This document shows positions 54,574 through 64,000 of a DNA stretch of 64,000 nt, in pieces. The notes below the pieces were generated by a model. It saw only the letters and a program-made list of their open reading frames with translations. It did not search any database and was not told the origin of the DNA. The stretch comes from Trichosphaerium sp. ATCC 40318 (lineage: Eukaryota; Discosea; Flabellinia; Trichosidae). The stretch covers positions 1-64,000 of the forward strand of contig JALMLS010000334.1 of the NCBI GenBank assembly GCA_038496445.1. Reading direction: 5' to 3'. The position numbers and the translations under genes were made by a program. Positions within the stretch are counted from its first letter, which is position 1; each line of letters begins with the position of its first letter.

Positions 54574-57500
54574 TTATTTTTCAGTTTTTTCTTCCTTCTT
54601 TGGCTCCTCTGGTTCTTTTTTTTCTTCCTCAACTACTGGTGGTTGGAAAGCAAGTGCCAATGGAAACTCCTTGTTGCATTTGAGCTTGTAAGCCTCTGCA
54701 GTGGCTTTGTCGTAGCTCTGTGTTATCACGCTGAACGCTTTTTCTGCGTGCTAAGAAGTGTGAGCGATTTTTAATTACGAGTAGAGGGTATCTACCTGGA
54801 CAGGGTATCCTGCGTCTGATAAGTCTTGTAGGAGAGCCAAAGCTTCATCCTTTTTACCAAGTACGAGTAGTACTTCAGCGCCTAAAAGAGACTTAATTGG
54901 GTGTCTGCTTTAGAAAAAAGCAAAGTTTTTCTTTGGTTTTTGTTTTGTTTAACGTACATGCAACGCGATGCTGCATTGAAGACTTGTTTGCTTCCAAGTA
55001 AGATTCGTTGAATTGGGCGACAGCTTTACCACCAAGTATAGCGCTTTTTGCTTCTTCAAATGGTTTTTTATCCTCTACTTCAACAGATTCCACTTGATTG
55101 TATGTTAAGCCAACTGTTCAGGTTTGTGCAGCAACGTACTTTTGTTGAAAAACAGGCAAACAATCTTGTGTGTGCGTGCATCAGTTGGTGCTATTTCGAC
55201 TGCACGTTTAACATGAACTAGAACCTGTTCATAGTCCTCTAAAATCAAAAAGTTAGAATAGCTAATACTCACAAAAGGTCTCTTTGACAGTACGTACTTA
55301 ATCTCAAGTACAAACCAAAGCCAAGAACATGTGTTTCTATGTCATCAGCTGCAAACGTATGTAGACGCGTAAAAAAATCGGTTGCACACTTAAGAGGTCT
55401 TGTAGTCTACAACAATAGTCACAAAATAACAGTCTGAATCCATTCCACTGTACCCTTTCGAGTTTGTCGCCTTCAGGATCAATATCAAGGAATTTATCCA
55501 ATCCACCCTTCTTCTTGAGCCATTCTTGAGCTTTAGGTGTCAAGTACGCAAGGTCACGCTTAATAAGTTCTTTCTCAGCTGCAGCACGATCCGCGTTAAG
55601 TCCAGCTAATAAGTCATTAATACTCTTTCGCTCATGTTTAAGTGCAATAGTACCTAGAGTCTCCTCTCTTTTATCGTATAGGCTCATGTAGATGTTTACA
55701 ACAAGCTTAGCAGCTCTAACCCAAAATTTATGTGATTCCAAGGTATCTTCGAATTTAAGCATGTTAACGTAAGAATTAACAGTAACTCTGCGTAAACAGT
55801 AATGATGGAAGTCAAATTGATTATTGCGGATAGTTTTAAAGTGCTAAAAAGTAAATTAGTCTTCGGTTTCTTTATCTTCGCAAACAGGTAGGTACATACG
55901 TTATCAACACTGATGAGGTATTTTAGAGCTCTGCCAGGACGACCAAGGTCATTCCAACTGCATCCTTGTTCATACTCGTACCACATGACTTGCATATGGT
56001 AAATATTAGTCTTTGTTGTTTCAGTATCTTCAGGGCGCTAAAAAACAAACATGAGCAATCAAGATAACTCATTTGTTGTTCGAAAACACGTGGATTACGA
56101 AATGTTGGGTTTTTTCGATTGCAAAAAATAAATCAGATTCACGAGTTATGCGTCATATAAACTCAGATGAGCTGGGTGAAATTCATCATGTGGATAAGCA
56201 AGAAAGTGTTGAAAGAAAAAAGAAGGGCAAAAAAGGAAAAAACTTGTTAACGTACACGTGTGAATGGTTCAATTGTAGTCTCAGCTTGTTCAGGCTTTCC
56301 AGCACGCATCAAGTACCGTACGCTCTTTGTATTTACAAATCTGTCAGCAAGGTCCATTTCACGGGCTTCTTCGTAAGCTGCACTTGCTTTTTTAATGTCT
56401 CCAGCACGCTATAAATTAACATGTTACTTTTCAAAAAAAGTAAAATTAGGAGTTGCACTGTACGTTGTAAATTCGGCCCTTGACGAGGTAAATATCAATT
56501 ACTGTTGGTGTGTGATCTTCACATAGTTTGACAGTATCAAGAGCTTCTTGGAATCGGTTTAATTTGCAGTAGTGTTGTGCAAGGTAAAAGTTGATCCAAA
56601 AGATATTTGATGCAATGCCTAAGCAAATGGTTATTTGACAAACACCTATACATGTAGAATTATCACGTACCCTGTGTGTCTGGATTTTCTTCTTTTACTC
56701 TTTCAGCTAGCATCCATTCTTCCATTATTTTTACCTTGAAGAAGAAAAAAGTAAGAAAAAAAGTAGTAAAGACTGCTGAGAAGAACAATGAAGTACCTTA
56801 TCGGCGTCTGTGTACAAGTATTTTAATGTTTGGAACAATGAAGGTACACCTTTAAGGAGTGCTTTACTTGCGTATACACCGTATTTCTCTTTAAAAGCAT
56901 CACCTAAACAAGGTGTAAGACAATAACAATTTCGATTTAAAATTATACCTTTCAAAAATGTCAAAGGTAAAAAGTCGATAGCGTGACATTTTGGGAAATC
57001 CTTCTTTAGTCCATCGTATATCGTTGAGAGTTTATCTGTTTGTTCTGCGCTTAATTCATCACCTAAGTAGAACGTTGTTAGCCGCACCATAAGGTCAATC
57101 CACAAAACAAATTACCATGCAACTGATGAGCTTCGCGAAGGAAGGAGTGGAATTCAGTGTTTTCTGGGTTAATTTTAACCAATTCCTCACATATTGTAAT
57201 AGCGTCACTGTGTTTGTTAAGCTTAAATAGGAATTTGACTAAAGTATTATGAGATTACATTATAAAATAATCCACTTGCCTTTGAGCTCCCTCCATAATG
57301 TTTTATCCCAAATAGTAGCTTTATTGTCATCCAAAAACTTAACTACAGTTTGATAATCAGAGCCGTCATTAACACAGCTTCCCTCCAAAATAGTTGCTTT
57401 GAAGAGAAGTAATTCAGATATTTCTGCGCCACCCATCTTCTTGTCCTTGAGGATGCGTAAATATGACAAACATCAATGTAATGTAAATACACGTGTTTTC

Positions 57501-58491
57501 AGCGGAAAAAACAAAAATTTAGAATTAAAAATCCTTAAACACCTACCATACTGTTACGAGCGAGTTGCCACTGAGCTAGAGCTTCTTTATATTTTTTGGC
57601 AAAATATGCTGCAACAGAGCAACCAAGTCTTTCTGCAAAAACACCACGTTTGCTTGTAAGTTTAGCAATCTTTTTACGTGTGTCCTACAACAGTGTCAAT
57701 AATGAGTACAACTAGCCTTTTATAATGAATGTGTACCAATAGACCAGTAAAATCGCGAATTTGAGCTTGTACAAATGCCAGATCACGTAGAATTTGTTGA
57801 TTCTGTGGAAAGTAAGTGTCATATGTCATGAGTTTAAAAACTGTTTTTGCTTGTTGCTTTTTAGCTTACAGTGTCTAGTTTATCAGCGTTCTTGTAGCAT
57901 AACGCAGCGGCGTGATAATTATGGTCATCTTTTTGTAATCCACCAAGAACGAGCCAGCCTATGCGCTTTAGACATGTTATAAGCAATGCTGTTCGTGTGT
58001 ACATAGATAACTACGGCAATCAAAGCGTAACGCGGATCGAGCGAATTGGTACGCTTTTTGTTTGTGGCCTTGTTTCTGAAACAACAAGGCTTTCAGTGCA
58101 AAAGTTTCTACAGGTACGTTTAGTGGTTTTTGTGTCAATACACTAGAAAACAAGTGTCTTTTGCGCAAAAAGTACCGCTGGCGCATTATTTTAAGATATG
58201 ACAGCGGTTTGTGATGATTGTGTACCTCCGTGGTTAGGACGACTCGCAAGGAGGGTATCGCAATTAGTGAGGCCCTTTTTGTAGTTGTGGGATTCGTAGT
58301 GCTTCTAAAGAGGCGTTAATACGCTAAACTACAGATCGCAAAAGGTCACGGCGTATGCAATGACACTGCTAGTGGCATACAAATAATTGAACAGCACTGT
58401 AAATACAATATTTTCAAGCGTTTAGCGTTTTACGTACAAGTATGGATTGAAACAAATTTTTCTCATAGTTGGACAGCCCAGCCATGGTCAT
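54574..58491 (-). CDS. NAA15: NatA auxiliary subunit NAA15
   Basis: About seventeen exons, roughly 870 aa, as in the family. It begins MTMAGLSNYEKNLFQSIL and continues KHYESHNYKKGLTNCDTLLA, ETFALKALLFQKQGHKQKAY, WLVLGGLQKDDHNYHAAALC and NQQILRDLAFVQAQIRDFTG, the TPR start typical of NAA15. Later exons include MLKFEDTLESHKFWVRAAKL, VVNIYMSLYDKREE and DIDPEGDKLERV, close to the family's C-terminal core. The end is TAEAYKLKCNKEFPLALAF with an acidic/Lys tail (EEEKKEPEEPKKEEKTEK). NAA15 anchors the catalytic NAA10 on the ribosome for N-terminal acetylation. The gene is divergent from PPCDC with 124 bp between starts. Confidence 0.82.
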
Positions 58492-58615
58492 TTTTAGAGA
58501 GCTTGGGCAGCGTACGCCTTTATTGATCACGAAATCTTCGAGAATTATTTTTACCAATAATTGGGTCAGTTTTGAGCTTCCTCGGTTAAACTCAAAGGAA
58601 CAACTGCGTGGCGCC

Positions 58616-59373
58616 ATGAGTAATAAAAACTTGTTGATAGCTGTAACAGGTTCTGTTGCTTCAATAAAGCTGAAAAAGCTTGTACTTGCTTGTCAGGAGT
58701 TCGCAAATGTACTGTATACGCGTTAACGTGGTGACTGACAATTTTAGATTAAAGTAGTTACAACAGCACGCGCAAAGCATTTCTATAAAGCGGAAGATAT
58801 TTCAGCGCCTGTTTTAACGGATGAGGTGCTGTTTATGTTCAGCGAAATGCTGTAGCAACTAAAACTTCTGCAGGACGAATACGCGCAGTGGCAAAAAATA
58901 GGAGACGATGTATTGCACGTTAAAGTACGAAAACCGTTAAATACTGACATGTACTAACTGTACAACAGCTTGTACAGTGGGCTGACGCTATTGTAATCGC
59001 TCCTTTATCTGCTAACACGCTTGCAAAACTCGCCAATGGCCTTTGTGACAATTTACTGGTAACTCCTTCTAAGTATGTTGAAGCGCGCTAAAAATCATAG
59101 ACATGCGTTTGTAGAGCATGGCACGCCAATAAGCCATTTGTAGTAGCACCTGCAATGAATACTCACATGTGGACTCATCAGGCACTACTACACTATCCTT
59201 ACTACCTCTAACATCTGCTCAAGTTAACTGCAAAGCACATAGCGACACTAAAAGAGCTGGGTATGGTTGTTATTGATCCCATCTGTAAAAAACTTGCTTG
59301 CAAGGATGTTGGTATTGGAGCAATGGCAGAAGTAGAGGACATTGCTGAGGTTGTCAGAAAACTCATAAGCTAA
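58616..59373 (+). CDS. PPCDC: Phosphopantothenoylcysteine decarboxylase (HAL3/PPCDC)
   Basis: Six exons, about 180 aa. MSNKNLLIAVTGSVASIKLK forms the FMN-binding start. IKVVTTARAKHFYKAEDI and DEYAQWQKIGDDVLHVK follow; the His of VLHV is the catalytic His position. Then WADAIVIAPLSANTLAKLAN, GLCDNLL, KPFVVAPAMNTHMW (the P-A-M-N-x-x-M-W substrate clamp) and KKLACKDVGIGAMAEVEDI, with the Cys of the flexible flap. The enzyme decarboxylates 4'-phosphopantothenoylcysteine in coenzyme A synthesis. The intron at 59182-59223 starts GCAC (GC-AG). The ending EVVRKLIS precedes TAA at 59371-59373. Confidence 0.9.
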
Positions 59374-59549
59374 TTCTTAACCAGAAGCGCTTCTGAGAGT
59401 ATCTTGTAATAAAACAAACCCGTTAAATTGTACAGCTAGACATCTTTATTGCACTCCAGTGCTGCACTATCACCGTTGTGGTGACACTTCATAAATAGGT
59501 CAAAAAAAAAAAAGTCAAACTTTGTGAAACAGAACTCACTTCTACGGTC

Positions 59550-60581
59550 ATGTGTAGCATCTCCGTACTTCCACCTGAATTACTTGTTAATATACTATAC
59601 TTTACTGACATTAGTACAATAAGTGGGTTTGGATGGTAACGTTTTTTATTCGATTCTTTGCTGTAGTAAATCATTGTAGTGTTTGTTGGTATTATTCTAG
59701 CGTTGTACAGGATGAGAGCGTTTGGAAGCAGTTATACGAAAAAAACGATTGGTACATGGATTACACCACCCGTGCGCGCGTCAACACATGGAAAAAAGCG
59801 TACCTAGTGTAAACTTAATGCGTTCTAAACAGTTGTAGGTGTTTGCGATGTAGAGACGAACATGAAGGATATAAACCTTATAAATTAGCTGATTTTCAAG
59901 TACTATAAGGACCAATCAAAAATAATCAACTCTTACAGTTTACACAGGCCGTTTACACAAAAAAAAGTGACGTAGTATTGGAAGTTTTTTTGACCAGTTC
60001 AGAGCAAAGTCCCTTCCGTGGGTGCTCTCTAAAGACACAAATAACAGGATCTACATCAAATATAGACATATATAAACGAGTAATGAGTGCATGGCATCTG
60101 AAGGTAAGTCAGTAACGTGATAGTATCACCAGCTTTTTGTTGACATTTCCTAATTAGGATATAAGATTATATTCTTGTTTTTGTCTCATTCCTAAGACAA
60201 ATGAATGCCGACTTGCATATTCATATAGTCGTAATATGCAATTTACATGCCTAGTGCGTTGGGAACGAAAGTTCAAGACGTTAAATTTTCGTACTTTATC
60301 ACAGAACAACTTCGAACTTCATAATATTTCAAGTGGCATAACTTTTTTGGATTTATGTGATTTGATTGGTACCAAGATAGGATACAACAGCAAGAAGATA
60401 CGTGTGACACGTAAGGTAAGACAGGGTAAAAATTATTACAATTCCTGACGTATCCATATAGCCAAAACTCAACGAGAGTGTTGTTGGTTTAGTTCTTAAT
60501 AATTTGGAAGAGTACACTTGGAGAATTTCTGATTTTAATGTTGAGGATGGTGATGAACTATACATTACTCTTAAATGTTAA
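59550..60581 (+). CDS. F-box protein with C-terminal ubiquitin-like segment
   Basis: Six exons, about 250 aa. It starts MCSISVLPPELLVNILYFTD; a 65-nt intron leads to CVVQDESVWKQLYEKNDWYM, completing an F-box. The next part has a C-x-x-C (NTWKKACLRCRDEHEGYKPY). A middle domain follows (DIRLYSCFCLIPKTNECRLA, FTCLVRWERKFKTLNFRTLS). The last two exons, TFLDLCDLIGTKIGYNSKKI and SVVGLVLNNLEEYTWRISDF then NVEDGDELYITLKC, read like a ubiquitin-like fold with a D-G-D-x-L-x-I ending. F-box proteins recruit substrates to SCF ligases. A 3' ubiquitin-like domain could bind the proteasome or regulate the ligase. The TAA is at 60579-60581. Confidence 0.68.
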
Positions 60582-60640
60582 TAGTAACAAAATGGATTTT
60601 TTTCATACTCTCCATAACTTGTTTCTTAACTTCTCACTCC

Positions 60641-62084
60641 CTATTTATCAGAAGAAAGACATATAGCGCACATATCTTCAATGACTTTTTTGTGCTCTTT
60701 TTCAAATGCTAAACCGTCGCATTTTCTCTCTGCTTTACCTGTGGTACCGTCTACAGTACCAGAAGCTATTAAAAGATCTAATAACCTACTTTCTTTTTCG
60801 TAACTAGGCAACATATCCTTCAAAGCTACGTGGATTAAATTAGTACAAACCATATCCAAAAAAAAAAAGATAAAAGTTTCAACGACATAAAAGTGTACTA
60901 TCAAATTCCTGCGTTGCTGCAACTATAGATTAACCCCGCAACATAAGAAATATCGATTCTGGGAATTAAGGCTTTTTGTGGGATGGTGTAAGAGGAAAAA
61001 AAAAAGAATTTGAACGAAGTTGTTGTAGAAACGCACATATTTTTGTTTTCTCCAAGTGTATAACATATAACGCTGATGCTAAAGCGTATCCACCCCAATT
61101 AGATACACCAGCTGTTATAAGAGAGTCACATTTAACAACAGTTCCAATAATTTCTCCACGTGGTATATACTTTTCTACTTTATCAAGAATATTACCCATT
61201 CCTATTTCATTACCTCCTTTTAAAAAATAAAGTTGTCAGACATCAACAATAATATTAGATTTAAGTATCTCTTGCTTACCATCTCCAATGCCAATTGTCT
61301 TTACTCCTTCAACACTTTGAGATGCAACGAATAGTCTGTCTATCTGTGCGGTGCTGCTTTTTAAGTTTTTAGCGCTCATGTTGTAGTAATTCCCATCTTT
61401 TGCAGCACCAAGTCTTTCTATTGAAAGTAGAACATCACAACGATCAGATGGATTTTTGATATATTTCTCAATTAAGGCATCTTCTTCAACACGTGCTATG
61501 AAAAAAATCAGCTACCTTTCTTTACAAAAAAGGCTCATAAAAGGCATCATATTGAGCTCAATCAACTAGTACAGTACGTACTTTGTTCTGCAGATTTTTG
61601 GTCTGTTTGCAATGGGAAAATAACTAATTCTTCATCGCCGAGGTTGTCGAAAGCAGGAACTAATGTTGTCTTACAAGGTTCATCTGTCACGAGTATTACA
61701 GGCTTTCCAAGTAGTTTTAACGCGTTAAAACTACAATTTGGGTCAGTGAAGGTTGTACATTACTGGCGAGTTTGCTTAATAGTGCCAAAGCGGGTGATTA
61801 CATTGCTGATGCGCCAAGAGGACCATCATTTTCTCCAACGTTCGCTGTTGCAATAAAAAAGCCTGTAGCGATCAAAACCTATCCATTTATGTTTGTAAGG
61901 AAGTTTTATTGGTAGTTTATACCTTTTTAGCGTTGTATAATGTAGTAGCTGCGTCATATAGCGATGTTGTCCATAAGTTCTCCAAACCGCGTCTATGTAT
62001 TCTTTGAGCGTAGTCGACGTTACCAGAGGCGTACCCGCCCAAATCTTGATGAATCACTTTCTCTAGCGCGTTAATTCTCTCCAT
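60641..62084 (-). CDS. D-glutamate cyclase (DUF4392 family)
   Basis: About ten exons, roughly 350 aa. It starts MERINALEKVIHQDLGGYAS, then VLIATGFFIATANVGENDGP and LGASAM, the G-F-x-I...D-G-P-x-G-A motif near the start. Then FNALKLLGKPVILVTDEPCK, DVLLSIERLGAAKDGNYYNM, TIGIGDGGNEIGMGNILDKV, CDSLITAGVSNWGGYALASA and YEKESRLLDLLIASGTVDG with LAFEKEHKKVIEDMCAI at the end. The G-I-G-D-G-G-N-E-I-G-M-G and A-G-V-S-N-W-G-G-Y-A motifs are diagnostic. In vertebrates DGLUCY converts D-glutamate to 5-oxo-D-proline in mitochondria. The vertebrate enzyme has an extra N-terminal domain that is absent here. No targeting peptide was apparent. Confidence 0.82.
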
Positions 62085-62229
62085 ATTGCTATCTTTGTTC
62101 TAAAGTAAGCTGTATCACTTGCAACAGGTGGATCAAACTGGGAAAACGCTAAGGAGCTTGTCAACACTGGTCTTTTTGTGAACCCTAAAAAGTTTTCCGA
62201 ACAGAAAAGTCTGTAGCATTGTAACAGCC

Positions 62230-63289
62230 ATGGAAAGACTTACCTTTCTTTTATTTGTATGTTTTGTAGTCGTATCAACTGATAGGTTGGGAGGAAACTT
62301 CTCAGGGTCCGTTTTGTATAATATTAGACTCATCACGTGATTTCTAAGGTAAAAACGTGTTTCTAACGTTTTTTTGAATAGAGACCGTGTAAAATTCATT
62401 GCGACCAGTACTAATGGCGTTAACTACCTTTTTCGAGGTAATGAACCTCTTGACAATGATTCCTTTGCGTACGAGCCACTTCTTAAGGCAATACGTGCAG
62501 CTGGCCTAAACTCATCTATAACACTACCTTCAGACTTGTACTTAGTTGGTATGACGCTTAGACTTGCAAATGTTTAATGTATATTTTTTTTAGACTTTAA
62601 TCTCTTGTCTATTGAGATCACGGATGAAGATGCTGAGAAGAAGTTTTTTACGGAAAATCCTGATAAAGGAGAGTTCATTCACTGGCCAATAATAGGTAAT
62701 ATTTTTGGACCCGACGATTACTTTGAATCTATAAGAAAGACAATGGCAAAAGATTTAGACGTAAGCTTACAATCAAAACAAAAAAAATCAACTTTGAGAC
62801 TTTGACACTCTCTACAGGACTGGACTTTTGATAAAGTACCAAAGACAATGGCAACACTTCAAAGTACTTTAGATAAGACGTACCCTAAACCAGCCATTAT
62901 CTACGTACACTGTGAAGGTAATATTACAGTTATTTTTTTCACCTTGAACACTTTTTTTCGTTGATAATATTCACGTGCTTTGTACAGCTGGTATGGACAG
63001 AACAGGCGAAATTTCAGGATCGTATTATATGAAATACTTGAACTGGACCTACCAAGAGGCATTGTATTATGATAATAATTGTATAGAAGGTCGTGATATT
63101 GAACCAGAGAGTAAAAACGGACTTCAATGGTACAGTATATTTCTCCCATTTTTATCACTAATAATAAAAAGGTATTGCTACAATCTCAAGTATGCTGAAG
63201 GCGCTAATCAAACATGTGTTGACCAAAAACCTTATAACCCAAAACCATGCACTATAAAGCATGTATCTGGAGATACGAATGTTTATTAA
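62230..63289 (+). CDS. Secreted dual-specificity-phosphatase-like protein
   Basis: Six exons, about 270 aa. A signal peptide (MERLTFLLFVCFVVVSTDRL) is followed by DRVKFIATSTNGVNYLFRGN, LKAIRAAGLNSSITLPSDLY, KGEFIHWPIIGNIFGPDDYF and KPAIIYVHCEAGMDRTGEIS. The loop H-C-E-A-G-M-D-R-T-G fits H-C-x(5)-R of Cys-based phosphatases. The Asp two residues before the Arg and the secretion signal are unusual for a protein phosphatase. After the loop, YYMKYLNWTYQEALYYDNN and a Cys-containing tail follow (NQTCVDQKPYNPKPCTIK). Substrate unknown; possibly an extracellular phosphatase for phosphoprotein, inositide or sugar phosphate. Its stop overlaps the stop of the convergent SDR gene. Confidence 0.72.
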
Positions 63290-64000
63290 TAATAAAAGTA
63301 TAACCCAATGAACACAAAGAGTCCAAGGATAAAAGCTAAAGGAGAAATAGGTGTATCCCATAACTGTTTTCTTTTTCTTAGATCAGCGAGCGTACTATCT
63401 ATTGTTTTCTTGATCGTATACTCTGGTTTATATCCTAGGTATTTAGTTGCTTTCTTATTTGAAAAAGAGCGATGTTCAAGCATTCTGGCAAGTGTTTTCG
63501 CTTTCATCATAAAAAGTCTTCTCTTTCCTTCAAAAAAAATCTCAGAAAATTCTTCGTTTTTACGTTAACCAAAGGTACCGATATTAAAGATAGGGCCAGC
63601 AATAGATACAACAATCTTTACCAGTTCCATAGGAAGAGAGAACAAAGGCTAGTTTTTAGTTAGAGGTTGACCTTCAAGAGAAAAAAAAGGATTTGTACTT
63701 GAATACGTCTTTGCTGTTTACACAAATACTTTATCCAATCTTCATACGTCATCGAGTCGTTTGGAGTAATATTATATATGTTTCCAAGTGCTTCATCACC
63801 ACTCTCTAGTGCCTTAACAAAACCTTGAACCACATCATCAACGTGTACAAACCTACCGAAACGAAAAAAAAATCAGCTTCTCAAAATTTTTCAACAAAAA
63901 AAAAAGGGTACATGAGGTGATGTGTTTGTGCTCCGTTTGGTACAAAGAAGAATAATCCAAAGTCAATCAAAGACATTAATTCAGGTATTGCAAAATCATC
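63286..64000 (-). CDS. NAD-dependent sterol dehydrogenase/epimerase-like SDR, 3' part
   Basis: The C-terminal exons of an extended short-chain dehydrogenase of the 3-beta-HSD / sterol-4-alpha-carboxylate dehydrogenase type. In order: LIDFGLFFFVPNGAQTHHLM, FVHVDDVVQGFVKALESGDE, ALGNIYNITPNDSMTYEDWI, then PLFSLPMELVKIVVSIAGPI, KAKTLARMLEHRSFSNKKAT, KYLGYKPEYTIKKTIDSTLA and a C-terminal membrane helix (ISPLAFILGLFVFIGLYFYY). H-V-D-D-V-V, G-x-x-Y-N-I and K-A-x-x-x-L-G-Y-x-P are typical for the fold. The membrane tail fits ER location in sterol biosynthesis. The Rossmann motif and the Y-x-x-x-K site are outside the window. Confidence 0.75.

Noticed and set aside
59636-59700. Nine-base micro-exon between 31- and 25-nt introns in the F-box gene
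   Set aside because: A single 65-nt intron gives the same frame and needs fewer assumptions.
1-64000. CRISPR arrays, prophage, toxin-antitoxin or operon structure
   Set aside because: No regularly spaced direct repeats and no bacterial gene order were seen; spliceosomal introns occur throughout.

Overview
This is a compact, AT-rich nuclear genome fragment from a unicellular eukaryote. Most genes are broken by many short spliceosomal introns, typically 35-80 nt, with donors close to G|GTACGT and acceptors in T-rich YAG. Intergenic gaps are often below 200 bp and genes sit on both strands. The gene set is entirely eukaryotic: MON2, RasGEF, mitochondrial carrier, cyclin B, NatA auxiliary subunit NAA15, EIF1AD, TRF4-type poly(A) polymerase, F-box proteins, actin-like protein and an intronic tRNA. 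There is no operon, Shine-Dalgarno or phage logic. The lineage cannot be fixed from the sequence. Secreted Cys-rich proteins, a RasGEF with N-domain, a NIT-domain receptor and a secreted phosphatase-like protein suggest a free-living heterotrophic or amoeboid protist.

Layout. 0-7 kb is accessory and partly decayed. It holds the tail of a SET-domain gene, a broken piggyBac transposase, a decayed second copy of the SET gene, two secreted-protein genes, a frameshifted copy of a Lys-rich coiled-coil protein and two small unknown genes. 7-18 kb holds housekeeping genes: RasGEF (-), mitochondrial carrier (+) and MON2 (+). 18.5-23.5 kb holds the intact inverted paralogue of the coiled-coil protein, a dermatopontin-like secreted protein, a Cys/Pro-rich secreted protein and an LRR fragment. 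23.5-30 kb holds an Eis-like acetyltransferase, an EF-hand protein, a P450-like protein and an F-box/LRR protein. 30.6-36.3 kb is one long TRF4-like gene that carries a tRNA gene inside an intron. 36.5-46.8 kb holds a divergent actin, an unknown multi-exon gene, cyclin B, an ankyrin protein and two unknown genes. 47.4-54.5 kb holds an R3H plus 2H-phosphoesterase protein, a NIT-domain membrane protein, a DOPA-dioxygenase family protein and EIF1AD. 54.5-64 kb holds NAA15, phosphopantothenoylcysteine decarboxylase, an F-box protein with a ubiquitin-like tail, D-glutamate cyclase, a secreted phosphatase-like protein and a truncated SDR.

Most neighbours are functionally unrelated, so the window is a sample of genes rather than one pathway. 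The most interesting points are these: an actin relative that has lost the ATPase glutamine and carries a Cys-rich loop; an R3H-2H RNA-repair-type fusion; a tRNA gene nested in a poly(A)-polymerase intron; repeated GC-AG introns that open with GCAC; a strong excess of the palindrome CACGTG; and gene pairs packed so tightly that start codons (CATG) or stop codons (TTAA) overlap on opposite strands. All exon joins were done by eye from reading frame and splice motifs and have not been checked with transcripts.
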